Shown: positions 31,942 to 49,415 of the stretch, piece after piece | Numbering within the stretch: position 1 is the first letter of the stretch | Layout: the number at the start of each line of letters is the position of its first letter | NCBI RefSeq assembly: GCF_900156205.1 | Contig: NZ_FTNA01000005.1 | Span: forward strand, 1 to 64,000 | DNA from: Leptospira interrogans | GTDB lineage: Bacteria > Spirochaetota > Leptospiria > Leptospirales > Leptospiraceae | Length of the DNA stretch: 64,000 nt | Direction: 5' to 3' | Notes under the pieces: model-generated | What the model was told of the DNA's origin: nothing | The model's database searches: none | Seen by the model: the letters and a program-made list of their open reading frames with translations, nothing else | Translations under genes and position numbers: made by a program

Positions 31942-33286
31942 TACCCGCTTTCCGATTCCAAACGGACCACTGCCAATTGTAAAAAGGAGCAAAGGTCCGT
32001 TGCCGGTTTTTACTTTTGAGTTCGTTTAACAAAGAATTATTCCAAAAACGATATTCCTGCAAAGTCGTGCGGATTGCAGTTTCGCTTAACGTGTCTAAAG
32101 TCTTCTGCCCTTTCCTCTTTTTTAGAATTCGATTCGATTCCTCAAACCACAAATTCTCTAAATCCAGGATCCTTTGTTGAACCGCACGTTTCGCCTCCGG
32201 ATAAAATCTCTGTATTTCTCGGTAGAATTTCTCGTGAGTCCACCAAAGAGAAGAATCAAACGCCGCTCCCGGTTGTTCAAAATTTTTTTCCAAAAAACTC
32301 GTTCCCGAAAAACCAGCTGGAATAAAAAACGAAATTGAAGGAATAGAAGTTCCAGTAAACCAAAAACGATTTTGGGAAACGTCTGGATTTAGTTCAGCTA
32401 CCATAGAACCAGTAGTTCCGTTAGGCGTAATCGGACCGGTCGCGTGAAGACAAACAGAACCCATGTTGGATCTGAAAGGAAAAAACGGTTTGGTAATTCC
32501 CGGCTCTCCCTCCTGTCTCAGAATTTCCATCGCTTCTCTTGGACCTAGATTTCCTTTTTGATCCGAGCCCAAATCGGAAGTGATTTTTCTTCGAATCTTA
32601 CACTTGCTGAAAAAAGTAAAAAAGGAATCGGAAAACGAGGCTCGAAACGAAAACGGTTTTTCCTTTTTTATCCATCCATTTTGATAAGCGAAGTCAATCG
32701 CGTTAGGATGAATTGCATCGTAGTTATCTTCAAGAGTCAACCCGTTAGAAATGGAATAAAAACCTTCTATCTTTTTCCAAGCCCAAAATTTTCCTGCAGT
32801 CTCCAATACGAATGCGTTTTTAAAATCAGCGATTATAAAACTATTATGATAATAAAAAGAAGGATTTGTATAACCACCACAAGCGTCTTGACCAAATTTT
32901 TCTAAAAATTGAAGAATAGTTTCTCTTGCAGTTTCCGCGTCCTTGCTTCTTTCCAATGCAAGTCTAAGCAAATCCATACCGGTCAATCCTTGATTTTTCT
33001 TTTCAAAAGGAATTTTTGTAAAGACCGCTTCGTTTCCGATCACCACACCGGACTCATTGGCTCCCATCTCAGCGCCCCACATCTGAAAAGGTTTAGATAA
33101 AATTACTTCCTGAGTTTGTTTTGCTCCTGGAACTTGAATATAAGTACAAAATGTCTTAGACTCTTTGGATCTGGCTGGAACTCTCAAAAGGGCCTGTGCC
33201 TCGTTTGGTTCTCTATCTGAATTTTTTCCAAAAATCATAGAACTGGTTCCGGTAAAGGAAGGAGTAGCAACAAAAGTATCACACAT
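31928..33286 (-). CDS. Secernin / C69-family peptidase
   Basis: An N-terminal nucleophile hydrolase of about 452 aa. Starting at 33286 gives [13 protein letters not shown], which puts the nucleophile Cys at position 2. It becomes N-terminal after Met removal, as the family requires. That decides against the upstream in-frame start at 33322. Other family features are [53 protein letters not shown] and [21 protein letters not shown]. The relatives include bacterial dipeptidases and animal secernins. It is probably cytoplasmic since no signal peptide remains with this start. It overlaps the terC end by 14 bases. Confidence 0.88.
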   Translation of the reverse strand: MCDTFVATPSFTGTSSMIFGKNSDREPNEAQALLRVPARSKESKTFCTYIQVPGAKQTQEVILSKPFQMWGAEMGANESGVVIGNEAVFTKIPFEKKNQGLTGMDLLRLALERSKDAETARETILQFLEKFGQDACGGYTNPSFYYHNSFIIADFKNAFVLETAGKFWAWKKIEGFYSISNGLTLEDNYDAIHPNAIDFAYQNGWIKKEKPFSFRASFSDSFFTFFSKCKIRRKITSDLGSDQKGNLGPREAMEILRQEGEPGITKPFFPFRSNMGSVCLHATGPITPNGTTGSMVAELNPDVSQNRFWFTGTSIPSISFFIPAGFSGTSFLEKNFEQPGAAFDSSLWWTHEKFYREIQRFYPEAKRAVQQRILDLENLWFEESNRILKKRKGQKTLDTLSETAIRTTLQEYRFWNNSLLNELKSKNRQRTFAPFYNWQWSVWNRKAGINVS

Positions 33287-33445
33287 GGGTTTTGAAGTTT
33301 TTCTGTAAAAGCGGATTGGCAAGTCGTTTTTTACTGTTTCGTGCGAGTTCAGTTTCAGAAAATTTGCAATTCAATTTTGAAAATGTGAGAACTCTTACCA
33401 ATTAGAAAATCCATCATTTTCAAATCATCGTTGAAAAAGTAAAAT

Positions 33446-33868
33446 TCAGACGCGACTTTGAGCAAATAAACTTTTATAGATTTCAGGAAGTTGAGTTGGT
33501 TTCTGAGTCACAAAGTTCAGCCAAAGAAACTCTCCGCTTGCGGTCGCCACACAATCCCCTTCTTGATTCCACATCGTACATGAAATTTTAAAAGAACGAG
33601 AAGAAACAGAATCCACCTGCATTGTAATTTCCAACGTATCCGGATAACGAACTTGTTTTCTATACTCTACTTGAATGTGTGTAATGACTGGACCTGTTTG
33701 CGAAGACGTATCCGAAGTGTCCCATAGTTTTAAATCGGTGAAATAATTCGCCCTTGCATTTTCAAAATACTTTGCATAAACCACGTGATTGACATGCCCA
33801 AACGCATCCATATCTCCCCAAGCAACTTTCTGTAGATAACTGTAAGAATAACGGACCGGTTTTGGCAT
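33446..33868 (-). CDS. Acyl-CoA thioesterase, 4HBT hotdog fold
   Basis: A 140-aa single hotdog domain that hydrolyses acyl-CoA thioesters. The active-site signature VAWGDMDAFGHVNHVVYAKYFENAR has the catalytic Asp and the long hotdog helix typical of the 4-hydroxybenzoyl-CoA thioesterase/YbgC branch. Later strands (HIQVEYRKQVRYPDTLEI, then SRSFKISCTMWN) complete the fold. Chain-length preference is not visible. Monocistronic, 124 bases beyond the secernin start on the same strand. Confidence 0.9.
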   Translation of the reverse strand: MPKPVRYSYSYLQKVAWGDMDAFGHVNHVVYAKYFENARANYFTDLKLWDTSDTSSQTGPVITHIQVEYRKQVRYPDTLEITMQVDSVSSRSFKISCTMWNQEGDCVATASGEFLWLNFVTQKPTQLPEIYKSLFAQSRV

Positions 33869-34558
33869 TGGCTAAAATCCCATTTTTAAAATTTATTGAT
33901 TTCAATTTTTTGGATATAAACTTACTTCATTAGTTTTACAGTTTTTTTCAGTAGCAAGTTTTGACGAGTTCCTATATTTTCTAGTTTTGGAACAAATTTT
34001 ATAAGTTATTTCTACTGATCTTTATAAAATTGAGTACCGCTAATTTTATCACAAAACACTGGTCCCATGCAAAATATTAGGTACTTTATTATATAATTAT
34101 GAATAATATTACTCTAATTCCAGCTAAACACTTTAAACTACAATAATATTCAAAAGTAATAAAATAACACTAGATTAAATTGAAACTCACTGTTTTTCAA
34201 TCATTGACAAAAATTGATTCCTCATTTGACCTACTCAAGAACTACATAATAAAATACCTATTGAATCGTTTACAGTTTAATTATGTGAATTTAGAGAAAA
34301 AAATCTGGACAAATAAGCGCAACAACTCCTAAACCCAACATCTCACTCCCTGAATGTCGATCCTTAGAGAGGCATTCGCTGAGTTTTCCGGGTCGTTCGA
34401 GAAACTCAACATTTTTTAGCGCAATATAAGAATCGCTTTCAAATTTGATTCTATTGGACTTACAAAAAACGGCACTTTATAATAGACATTTAGGTGCTCA
34501 ATTTTATAGAGATCAGTAATACAATTTAAAAAAATCTAATATTATTACTCAATCACGT
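33869..34558. repeat. Gene-free gap with a possible 500-bp inverted-end element
   Basis: No gene. The left part, 34013-34102, matches 10957-11048 (ACTGATCT, ATTGAG, AAAACACTG, CAAAATATTAGG in order). Near the right end, about 34490-34520, the sequence GTGCTCAATTTTATAGAGATCAGTA is the inverted form of the left end, so 34013-34520 is bounded by imperfect inverted repeats. Inside is a diverged GAGTTTTCCGGGTCGTTCGAG segment related to the 37-bp units at 23724. A similar inverted piece is at about 63365-63455. Confidence 0.55.
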
Positions 34559-35122
<564 letters not shown>

Positions 35123-35126
35123 TTTT

Positions 35127-35747
<621 letters not shown>

Positions 35748-35810
35748 GATTCAAAGATCCTCAAGGAAGAGAATATGGCAATCCGGAAACTTAGAACGAA
35801 AAACTAAGAG

Positions 35811-36170
35811 TTACGGATTTTGTAAGGAAAGATTGATCAAAACCAGGGATTCAGTCAAAATCAGAGGTTCTCTAAATTTAAGACCGTAGACAAATCGTAT
35901 CTTATCATCAATCGTTTCTTCGCCGACCCATATAATATCACCTTCAAATTCGATACGTTTTCCGGATTTCTTTTCGATAACCGAACCATAAACAGACTCC
36001 GTCATATTCAAATCTTCCCCATTTAGAATCAGACAAATTCCGGTTTCGGAAATATTTCCTATTTTTGCATGAAGAGTGATTAAACCAAATTCAATTTGTA
36101 TGATATAGTCCGCATAAACTCCAGGATGGTATCTATGACTTCTGGGTTGTTTGTCTGGGCTGCCGGACAT
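35811..36170 (-). CDS. PilZ-domain protein
   Basis: A 119-aa protein that fits a stand-alone PilZ domain, a c-di-GMP receptor. The N-terminal arginine region reads RSHRYHPGVYADY and the second motif is NISETGICLIL, matching [D/N]xSxxG. The first motif is weaker than the usual RxxxR, so ligand binding is not guaranteed. The remaining strands (VYGSVIEKKSGKRIEFEGDIIWVGEE, cited loosely, and FVYGLKFREP) suit the six-stranded barrel. It is transcribed in the same direction as the sigma gene, 63 bases upstream of it. Confidence 0.75.
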   Translation of the reverse strand: MSGSPDKQPRSHRYHPGVYADYIIQIEFGLITLHAKIGNISETGICLILNGEDLNMTESVYGSVIEKKSGKRIEFEGDIIWVGEETIDDKIRFVYGLKFREPLILTESLVLINLSLQNP

Positions 36171-36302
36171 ATCCGGATCAGAGTCGACGTAGAATGAATG
36201 TTTGTCGAGAACGATTTTTATAGGAATTCGTTCAGAATTACAGAGACAGAGTTCCCGTCATTCGCATTAATAAAATTCAGATTAAACGAATTGATTTCAT
36301 AA

Positions 36303-37757
<1,455 letters not shown>

Positions 37758-37893
37758 ATCCTTCGCTCCCGATGTTCCCTCTATCTTTTTTCAAACGCAA
37801 CCCAGGTCAAGGAAATATGCCACGATGATCCGTAGGCTCTAATTCGAATTTCCTTTTTTAAAAAAGAAAAACCTTGCATAATTTTAAGGAAAA

Positions 37894-38539
<646 letters not shown>

Positions 38540-38558
38540 ACAAAAACCATTAAAAATG

Positions 38559-38579
38559 CCCTAGGAAATCTTCCTAGGG
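38559..38579 (+). terminator. Intrinsic terminator after the DUF3332 gene
   Basis: CCCTAGGAA-atc-TTCCTAGGG is a perfect nine-base-pair stem with a three-base loop, 20 bases beyond the stop codon, followed by TTTATCAATTC. The T run is short, but the position fits termination of the plus-strand gene. It also lies 61 bases beyond the end of the convergent DUF192 gene and could serve both. Confidence 0.75.
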
Positions 38580-38639
38580 TTTATCAATTCATATTTTTTA
38601 ATATTCAGAATTTATGATAAACTTACAAAAACAAGTCGA

Positions 38640-39128
38640 TTATTGAACCGCCCTCACCCGATCCGGAATTTTTAGCACTCCGTATTTGCCTATTTTTCTT
38701 TTAATAAACCAACCCTGATTTACTTCTAAGGCATACATTGCTTTTTCGCTAGAATGATACAATTCTTTCGTTTGATTTGGCTTCATATCATGTATATCAG
38801 TGATTCTTCGATCACTATTAAAATATGCAATACTGAGAGGAATCAGAGTATTTTTCATCCAAAAACTCAAATATTCCGGTTTTGCAAAAACAAAAAGCAT
38901 ACCTTCGTTTTCTCCCATGGATTTTCGATACATCAAACCCCTTGCTCGATCTGCGGGAGTATTTACAACTTCTACAAGTAGAGGATGTTCATCCACATAG
39001 ATTGTTATCTTTTCTACATCCTTTGAATATACGTTGTATGAAACACAAAAAATAGAACCCAGTACCAATAGGATTTTAAATACAAATCTTGTTATTTTTA
39101 CTTTGTACATTAAAAATATCACTTTCAT
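38640..39128 (-). CDS. DUF192 secreted protein
   Basis: A 162-aa protein with an N-terminal signal peptide (VFKILLVLGSIFCVSYNVYS, residues about 16-35). The mature part is a DUF192 domain: ITIYVDEHPLLVEVVNTPADRARGLMYRKSM, then EGMLFVFAKPEYLSFWMKNT, IPLSIAYFNSDRRI and YALEVNQGWF. DUF192 proteins are small exported beta domains of unknown function and are frequent in bacteria and archaea. The ATG at 39128 is used. A second ATG six codons in would also keep the signal peptide. It is isolated, convergent with the DUF3332 gene and close to the 46-bp array. Confidence 0.88.
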   Translation of the reverse strand: MKVIFLMYKVKITRFVFKILLVLGSIFCVSYNVYSKDVEKITIYVDEHPLLVEVVNTPADRARGLMYRKSMGENEGMLFVFAKPEYLSFWMKNTLIPLSIAYFNSDRRITDIHDMKPNQTKELYHSSEKAMYALEVNQGWFIKRKIGKYGVLKIPDRVRAVQ

Positions 39129-39335
39129 TTTTATCCGATTACAAAAGGTTTTTTATGAATTAACTTGTGTTTGGTGTAAAAGCGAATCTTTTTTGATAAT
39201 CATTTCTTTTAAAAAGAAATGATCCATGATTTTAAAATACCAACGTAACAGTTTCTATCATTTTATAAATTACAGTAACTCCCACTGACTACATTTCTTT
39301 GCGTAATTTTATAGATTTTTCAATCGTTCCGAAAA

Positions 39336-39746
39336 TCGAGATTTTACAGTCTAACTTCGAAAATGTGGGAACTACCACAAGTCGAGATTTTACAGTCTAA
39401 CTTCGAAAATGTGGGAACTACCACAAGTCGAGATTTTACAGTCTAACTCCGAAAATGTGGGAACTACCACAAGTCGAGATTTTACAGTCTAACTTCGAAA
39501 ATGTGGGAACTACCACAAGTCGAGATTTTACAGTCTAACTTCGAAAATGTGGGAACTACCACAAGTCGAGATTTTACAGTCTAACTCCGAAAATGTGGGA
39601 ACTACCACAAGTCGAGATTTTACAGTCTAACTTCGAAAATGTGGAAACTACCACAAGTCAAGACTTTACAGTCTAACTTCAAATTTGTGGGAACTACCAC
39701 AAATCAAGATTTTACAGCCTAACTCCGAAAATGTGGGAACTACCAC

Positions 39747-39747
<1 letters not shown>
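39336..39747. repeat. Tandem array of 46-bp units, about nine copies
   Basis: Units begin at 39336, 39382, 39428, 39474, 39520, 39566, 39612, 39658 and 39704, with the common start TCGAGATTTTACAGTCTAAC. Each carries one palindrome GTGGGAACTACCAC. Copies 3 and 6 have CTCCG for CTTCG. Copies 7-9 carry more changes. The array ends at the stop codon of the crotonase gene. There are no unique spacers, so it is not CRISPR. The 46-bp period resembles VNTR loci used for Leptospira typing (from memory; locus not identified). Confidence 0.95.
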
Positions 39748-40520
<773 letters not shown>

Positions 40521-40527
40521 TTCTATT

Positions 40528-41910
40528 TTACTCCACTTCCACGATCAAAAAAAGTGTATCGTCTTCTAAAGCTACGTTTCCAAAAAAATCTTCGACCGTT
40601 TTTTGTACGTTTGCTTTAAAGGTGCTCAAATCTTTTTCAAATCGGTTCGCATTCAATATTTCAAGCAGCCCTTCCGTTCCAAGAAGTTTTCCTTCTCGAT
40701 TCTTGTTTTCTATCAAACCATCCGTATATAAAAAAAACCGATCCTTCTCAACGAGAGGAAATTTGACTTGTTCTGCAATTGGCTTTTTAATTCCAAAACC
40801 TAAAATGGCGCCTTCCGTTTCTACTTCGTGAAATTCTTTTGAAAAAGAACCGTGGATCAAATACGGATGTCCCGCATTCGAAAAGGTAACTTCCCTAGAA
40901 ATAAAATCCAAAAACATATAAATCGCAGACGCGTGATAAGACTGAAATTGTTTATGGAGAGAATCGTCTATATAATCCATCAAACGAGAAGGATGTACTT
41001 TCAAAATATAAGGCATCGTAGAAACCATAATCTTAACCATCGAAGCAACAAGAGCGGAAGCGATCCCGTGCCCCGCTACGTCTGTAAGAAAAATTCCAGT
41101 GTTTCCTTCCCGGAGTTGTACAAAATCAAAAAAGTCTCCGCCTATATGATTGGGCGCAATTCTCATCACTTCATAACGAATCCCTTTGATACTCAGTTTT
41201 CCAGGAAATAAATTTTCCTGAACCTGTTTTGCCACGATAAGATCCTGTTGAATAAATTTATATTCTAGATCCAACTCAGACGAAATAGAAATCAGCCTTT
41301 TTACGATAATCACGGAAGAAGTACCGATAACGATACAAAGAACATAGACCACGTCTGGCACAAAAAGGATTCTAGGAAAATCATCTAACCCTAATTCCAT
41401 TCTTTTAATGGAAACGAAAAAGATATGTAGACAAATTGAAACCGTTCCGGTTAAAAAACAAGAGCCCTTTTTCAAACGAAACATTTGGAATATTACAATA
41501 AACGATATTAGTAAAAAATAATTATTATAAATCTGAAGGCTTTCTAAATCTCGAAAGTGATAGAAAGATTCGTGAAATAAATTCATCAATAAAAAAATGA
41601 TGATCACGTTCGAAATGTGAATTACCCAAGAAAGAAACCTTTCCTGAAAAGAAAGAACCAACCCCATTACGTTGACCAGAAAGATAATACCTAAATAAAC
41701 ACCACCCCTTTGTGAACTTCTGACTTCTGGAATCGCAAGCGTAGAATACATCATAAAATGAAGAAGAAACGCAAGCCGTATAAAAGACTGATCGATTCTA
41801 GTCTGATCTTTCCAAGACTGAGCCTCGCTATAATTAAATTCCCTTTCAAAGAAAGTGAAAGGGTTTAAAAAATCGGATTTGAATCTACTGAATCGTTTTA
41901 TCCAAGTCAT
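40528..41910 (-). CDS. Membrane-bound PP2C-type (SpoIIE) protein phosphatase
   Basis: About 460 aa. Residues 35-200 contain about six hydrophobic segments. The C-terminal half is a SpoIIE/PP2C serine phosphatase domain with QVQENLFPGKLSIKGI at its start, the metal-binding NHIGGDFFDF and the FLTDVAGHGIASAL loop. The late DD near the end (NVALEDDTLFLIVEVE) completes the metal site. It likely acts on anti-sigma-factor antagonists in a partner-switching pathway. None is next to it. The ATG at 41910 (MTWIKRFSRF) is favoured over an upstream TTG. It overlaps the next upstream gene. Confidence 0.9.
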   Translation of the reverse strand: MTWIKRFSRFKSDFLNPFTFFEREFNYSEAQSWKDQTRIDQSFIRLAFLLHFMMYSTLAIPEVRSSQRGGVYLGIIFLVNVMGLVLSFQERFLSWVIHISNVIIIFLLMNLFHESFYHFRDLESLQIYNNYFLLISFIVIFQMFRLKKGSCFLTGTVSICLHIFFVSIKRMELGLDDFPRILFVPDVVYVLCIVIGTSSVIIVKRLISISSELDLEYKFIQQDLIVAKQVQENLFPGKLSIKGIRYEVMRIAPNHIGGDFFDFVQLREGNTGIFLTDVAGHGIASALVASMVKIMVSTMPYILKVHPSRLMDYIDDSLHKQFQSYHASAIYMFLDFISREVTFSNAGHPYLIHGSFSKEFHEVETEGAILGFGIKKPIAEQVKFPLVEKDRFFLYTDGLIENKNREGKLLGTEGLLEILNANRFEKDLSTFKANVQKTVEDFFGNVALEDDTLFLIVEVE

Positions 41911-42235
41911 AACGAACAATTTCCGATCCGGAAAGATAAATTTTCAAATTCCATCCGGACTCTAGATATTGATCCAGCTTTTCCGAAATTTTAAGCGCCT
42001 CTTTTTCATCGTTTACCCTGATAAAAAAAGAACCAGATCTAGATTTGTAGTTATAAGGGAAACGTTCGTTTAACAAAATCGAAACTCTAAAATGATCAAC
42101 TCTAGTTTCTATTATGATATGAGAGACGTGTTTTCGATTGATAATTCTTTCACCGATAGAAAGATTCCAAGGATTTGTTTCAGTCGATTCAAGACGAAAG
42201 AATAAAAAAAGTGTAGGTAACAGAAAATAGAACAT
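41885..42235 (-). CDS. Exported protein of unknown function
   Basis: A 116-aa protein (ATG at 42235 chosen) with a hydrophobic N-terminus (FYFLLPTLFLFFRLES) that looks like a signal peptide or anchor. The mature part is a small alpha/beta unit (HIIIETRVDHFRVSILLNERF, FFIRVNDEKEALKISEKLDQYLE). I do not recognise the family. Its 3-prime end overlaps the start of the phosphatase gene by about 26 bases, so the two are coupled. Its start region overlaps the 5-prime leader of the divergent gene at 42378. A longer start at 42295 would remove the signal-like start from the N-terminus and is less likely. Confidence 0.6.
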   Translation of the reverse strand: MFYFLLPTLFLFFRLESTETNPWNLSIGERIINRKHVSHIIIETRVDHFRVSILLNERFPYNYKSRSGSFFIRVNDEKEALKISEKLDQYLESGWNLKIYLSGSEIVRYDLDKTIQ

Positions 42236-42377
42236 TTTTGTTTCAGATCTGGGAAATTTGTCATCCAAGTTTATAAGCATCCTAAATAAGCGCAAATCAT
42301 TCCGATCTTTTTTTCAAAATCAAAAATCCAGATTCGATTCGAGTTTACTTTTAAGGATTTTAGAAAAATCTTTAACC

Positions 42378-43403
42378 ATGCTCTTAGTAAAACATTTACA
42401 AACGAATTGGAAAGTATTTGTCTTTTTTGGAATTTTATTTTGTAAACCTTCTCAGACCACAATGGGAAATAATCCCTATTATCAGCTCTTTAGAAAACAT
42501 CCGATCACCCAAATGGAACGTTATTTTTCAATGGAAGGTTGGGAGCAAAGAATCTCTGGACTCAACTCGGAAGAACAAAATTTCGTTCAGGAAATGAATC
42601 GAATCGATGGTATTACCGATTTACCAGAAGCGGAAAACGAATTGAATCCTTGGAAAGAACGTCTAAGTACTGTCCGAAAATCTCTACCCAATTCAGTAAA
42701 TACGATACTTGATCGTTCTCTTTTTAAAGTAATACTTTGCAAAAATTTAGGAAGTAGCGGTCTGAGTTCCTTTGTTTATGATAACACAGGACCCAAAGGT
42801 GGAGTAGTCTTTTTGGATACAAAACTATTGAATCAAACCGCAAACGAATGGATCACTCAAAAAGAAAATTCACCTTTTATTTCTGGAAATATCCAAGTTA
42901 AGGTGAGAATCGAATCGGACACAAAAGACAAAATTGAAACCGCAATCGAATACATACTGTTACACGAAGTCGGACATATCCTCTCTGTTCAAAAAAAAAT
43001 TGTGCCTGATTTTAGGGAAGAATATAGAAACTTTAGCGAATTTGAATTTTCAAAAGGAATTTGGAAAACTGAAGACGTTTCTTACTTAGATTCGTTTTTT
43101 CCGCTTCGAAAAGAAATCAAATTTTATACATCCAAACCGATTGAACTTTCTAAAAATTGGGATAGTATTTACCCTACTTTAGAAAAAACTCCATTTCCTA
43201 CTCTTTATTCTGCTACAAATGCTGACGATTTTTTTGCAGACTCTTTTGTATCCTACGTGCATACAAAACTACAAAAGAAGACCTGGAACTTGGAAATCTT
43301 TCAAAACAAAAAAAGAGTTTTTAGGATGAAAAACGGAATCCAAGAACCCAGATGCAAAGTACAAAAAGAATATCTAGACAATATCTTTTCGGAAACGTTT
43401 TGA
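42378..43403 (+). CDS. Putative lipoprotein with HExxH zinc-protease motif
   Basis: A 341-aa exported protein (ATG at 42378). The N-terminus has a hydrophobic stretch ending in FFGILFCKPSQTT, where Cys fits a lipoprotein cleavage site. Near residue 200, YILLHEVGHILSVQKK gives HEVGH, the metallopeptidase HExxH pattern. A candidate third ligand is the Glu or Asp in DFFADSFVSYVHT further on. Outside these motifs I cannot name a family. A surface-exposed metalloprotease is plausible but unproven. It is divergent from the gene at 41885. The remainder of the open frame upstream of 42378 is unlikely to be coding. Confidence 0.65.
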   Translation: MLLVKHLQTNWKVFVFFGILFCKPSQTTMGNNPYYQLFRKHPITQMERYFSMEGWEQRISGLNSEEQNFVQEMNRIDGITDLPEAENELNPWKERLSTVRKSLPNSVNTILDRSLFKVILCKNLGSSGLSSFVYDNTGPKGGVVFLDTKLLNQTANEWITQKENSPFISGNIQVKVRIESDTKDKIETAIEYILLHEVGHILSVQKKIVPDFREEYRNFSEFEFSKGIWKTEDVSYLDSFFPLRKEIKFYTSKPIELSKNWDSIYPTLEKTPFPTLYSATNADDFFADSFVSYVHTKLQKKTWNLEIFQNKKRVFRMKNGIQEPRCKVQKEYLDNIFSETF

Positions 43404-44269
43404 AAATGTTATAAACTTATATATGAATTTAACAAATCCAGTTTCAAGTTCATAAACTGTTGAATCCTTGGAAACTACCGCATTTAATTTTTTCATGGAA
43501 AGATTTAGTTTTTACACCAAACTCACGTTAGGTTAAAAATTCATAACAAAATTGAAACATCCGTTCAAAACTATTCTTGGATTTATTTTGTAATTATAAA
43601 AAAGGATACCCAAATATAATTTTATTCTTAATTTCTAAAAAATGATTCCAGAGACATAACTTGTATCTTTAGAAACGGTCTTTTGAACAGCACCAAGATT
43701 TTTTTAGACTATAAATCTTATTTTTTATAGTTACGAATTTGTATTAAAAACTCTAAGAGATAAAAAAATCGTCTTCTTATATAGAACGCAGCGAGTTTCA
43801 AAATGGATTCCGTATAAAAAGTTCTCTTAAAAAACGCAAAATTGTCTCAATTCGGTTTTTAGATACACCATCCAATAAAAGTTAAATCGAAAAGATTCGA
43901 TTCTTTGATTACAAAATTCGTTTTTTATAAAAACTTATATAGAATACCGATTTAAAACTTAACGTGACTCTTTATATTTTCGAAAAATTTTCAAAAACAA
44001 AAAAATTAAAAACGTTTTAAGGACAAGCCAAGATATACTTAACGCTCAAAGAAAATAGGTTTCTTAAGATTTACTTTATCCATTCTTTGAATCCGATTCA
44101 AAAAAAATAAAAAGTTTTTCCGAGTTGATTCCTAACTTTCTCTTTTATTTTGTTATTTTTTCCGGGGTCGTTTTGAGTCGAAGCCAAAAAATCATAAACT
44201 TCGGAAATATTCAATTCTGCTTGAAATTTGAAAAATTAGGAAATAAAAAATTTACAAAGTGGTTAACGT
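43404..44269. other. Gap of 0.87 kb, mostly featureless
   Basis: No gene. One copy of the ACACCAAACTCACGTTA motif (about 43514-43530), related to CTTACGCCAAACTCATGTT elsewhere in the window, and a fragment CCTTGGAAACTACCGCA (about 43466), a decayed palindrome relic, are the only items seen. The rest is AT-rich and holds whatever drives the outer-membrane gene at 44270. Confidence 0.5.
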
Positions 44270-45841
<1,572 letters not shown>

Positions 45842-45866
45842 GATACACAAAAAGAGGAGGAAATTC

Positions 45867-47942
45867 ATGAGTATCCGATTTAGAATATCCCTGTATCTTG
45901 CCCTTGTGCTTATGGCAGGAAGTATAGCAATCACAGCCATCAATGCAGTTTCAACTTATTTCAAACTAACACAGGATATCAAAGATTCTTCCTCCTTGAT
46001 AGCATCCAGATACGCTTTCGAAATCCAAGACTTTTTTGACAAGGCATTGGGAGGGCTAAGAGGAATAGAATTCCAACTTTCTCATGCAAGACCTACAAGA
46101 GAAGAAACGATCGAATCGTTGAAAGACCTGGCCGATTCGGACCCAAACTACTTCGGAACCTGGTCGGTATTTGAACCCGGAAAGTTCGACTCGAACGATT
46201 TACAATATGTAAATAAACAAGGTTATGACTCAACCGGAAGGTTTATTCCATATCTCAATAAGTCCGCCGGTGTAGACAGACCGCTCGTATTGGAACAAGT
46301 AGTCTATTACGAAAATCAAGATATGAGTGGATACTTTTATAATATTCCTAAAAAAACCGGAAAAGATTATATCGCAGATCCATTTGCCTATCCGGTATCC
46401 GGAAAAGACGTTTTGATGATCTCAGTGGCTAAACCGTTACGCAGAAATGGGGAATTTGCCGGAGTAGTAGGCATGGACATAACCATGAAAAACATGCAGG
46501 AGATGATTGCTCCCATACGTCCTTACCAAGGAAAAGGTTATTTAAATTTAATTTCTCCCGGAGGTTTTTATGCAGCGAACGGATTACAACCCGAACTCGT
46601 AGGAAAACCAATCCCAGATCCAGAATGGAAAAAACTAATACTAGAAGGAAGTCAGAAACAAGAAATCCAAATCTATGAAAAAGACAATTCCACACATTTT
46701 TTCTATTCCTTTTATTTAGGCAATTATGATAAGAAATGGATTTTAGAAGTAAGTGTACCTTACGATATTTTTTGGAAAAATTTATCCATGATCATTTTGG
46801 AAACAATTACCACCTCATTAATCACCATGGTCGCGATTCTACTTGTGTTAAATCTAATATTCCAAAAATTGATTACGAATGGAATCAATACAGCGATTTC
46901 TTTTTCCGAAGAAATTTCTTCTGGAAACTTAATAGTAGTCAATCAATACGAGCGAAAGGACGAAATCGGAAAGCTTCTTCTTTCTCTCAATCAGATGAAG
47001 AATAACATCAAAAAAATCATATTCGAAATCAAAGGTTCTTCCGAATCCCTCAACTCTACCTCCGATAAAATGGCGGAATCTTCTAAAAGTTTTTACGACG
47101 TAGCCCAGGAACAAGCATCTGCATCAGAAGAATCTTCAGCAGCAATCGAAGAATTAGCCTCTTCCGCTGAGAACGTAGGCAGGTCGATGGAAAAGGCGAT
47201 TTCACATATGAAAGATATAGACGGAAACGTAATTCTTTTGAAAGAACAAATCGTAAAAATTAATGAAGAGATGAAATCACTTTCCTTTCTCGCAAACGAA
47301 TCACAACAACAAGCCGTTACGGGCGAAGGCTCCATGAATCAATCCACAAAAGCGATGGACGAAATTGGAGACAGCGCCTCTAGAATCAACGAAATTCTAT
47401 CGATCATCACTGATATATCCGAAAAGACAAACTTACTCGCGTTAAACGCCGCAATCGAAGCGGCAAGAGCAGGAGAAGCCGGAAAAGGTTTTGCGGTAGT
47501 TGCGGAAGAAATTTCTAAACTCGCCTCTCAAACCTCCAATAGCGTTCAAGAAATAGGACAACTTGTAGAATCTACAAATCGTGCCGTAATGAACGGAACT
47601 GGAAAAGTAAAGGAAGCTTCCGAAATTCTTGCAAAACTTAGAAGTTCTGTGGATATGTTCGGAGTTTCAGCAAAAACGGTTTTGGATTCAGTAAACGCTC
47701 AAGAAAAGAATACTGAAAAAATTCATAGTAGCGCTAGTTCTCTTATGAATTTTAGTCTTCAAATCGAAGAAGCTGTACAAGAACAAAGACGAGCTTCTGA
47801 TGAAATTGCAAAAACAATCCTAAGTATTTCAGAAGGAACTCAAGAGATTGCAAGCGGTGCAGATGATTTGACCGGATTTTCTAAAAATATGCATACCCAA
47901 TCAGAAGGATTATTGCGCCTTATCAATCAGTTTAAGATTTAA
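45867..47942 (+). CDS. Methyl-accepting chemotaxis protein with periplasmic Cache sensor
   Basis: A 691-aa receptor. An N-terminal membrane helix (about 8-30) is followed by a periplasmic double-Cache-type sensor (about 40-300; [48 protein letters not shown]), a second membrane helix ([20 protein letters not shown]), HAMP, and a signalling coiled coil with [27 protein letters not shown] nine bases ahead of the ATG is a strong Shine-Dalgarno. Cache receptors commonly sense amino or organic acids; the ligand here is unknown. It is 25 bases after the outer-membrane protein, which may deliver or bind the same substance (inference). Confidence 0.94.
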   Translation: MSIRFRISLYLALVLMAGSIAITAINAVSTYFKLTQDIKDSSSLIASRYAFEIQDFFDKALGGLRGIEFQLSHARPTREETIESLKDLADSDPNYFGTWSVFEPGKFDSNDLQYVNKQGYDSTGRFIPYLNKSAGVDRPLVLEQVVYYENQDMSGYFYNIPKKTGKDYIADPFAYPVSGKDVLMISVAKPLRRNGEFAGVVGMDITMKNMQEMIAPIRPYQGKGYLNLISPGGFYAANGLQPELVGKPIPDPEWKKLILEGSQKQEIQIYEKDNSTHFFYSFYLGNYDKKWILEVSVPYDIFWKNLSMIILETITTSLITMVAILLVLNLIFQKLITNGINTAISFSEEISSGNLIVVNQYERKDEIGKLLLSLNQMKNNIKKIIFEIKGSSESLNSTSDKMAESSKSFYDVAQEQASASEESSAAIEELASSAENVGRSMEKAISHMKDIDGNVILLKEQIVKINEEMKSLSFLANESQQQAVTGEGSMNQSTKAMDEIGDSASRINEILSIITDISEKTNLLALNAAIEAARAGEAGKGFAVVAEEISKLASQTSNSVQEIGQLVESTNRAVMNGTGKVKEASEILAKLRSSVDMFGVSAKTVLDSVNAQEKNTEKIHSSASSLMNFSLQIEEAVQEQRRASDEIAKTILSISEGTQEIASGADDLTGFSKNMHTQSEGLLRLINQFKI

Positions 47943-47970
47943 GAATATTTAAGAAACGACAAAACCCAGT

Positions 47971-48912
<942 letters not shown>

Positions 48913-48963
48913 TAAGATTCGGGTATTGAATTTGAAATCCGGCAGAAGAACTCCACCGGAGGA

Positions 48964-49251
<288 letters not shown>

Positions 49252-49350
49252 ACGCTGCTCCGAATTATTTTTGTATTTAGATCTATTAAAATAACAGTAT
49301 CCGGAGTTTCAGGTTAGTCTTGAAATGAAGAGAGTCAAATCAAAAAAAAT

Positions 49351-49370
49351 CCCGCCCTTTTCAGGGCGGG
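49351..49370 (-). terminator. Intrinsic terminator after the exported TPR gene
   Basis: CCCGCCC-ttttca-GGGCGGG is a perfect GC-rich stem-loop. On the minus strand it is followed by ATTTTTTTTGATTTG, an ideal rho-independent end, 46 bases downstream of the gene at 49416-49865. It insulates that gene from the hpf operon. Confidence 0.9.
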
Positions 49371-49415
49371 TCAAATCAGTTAGAACTAGAGATGGGATGA
49401 ATTCGAGACTTAAAA

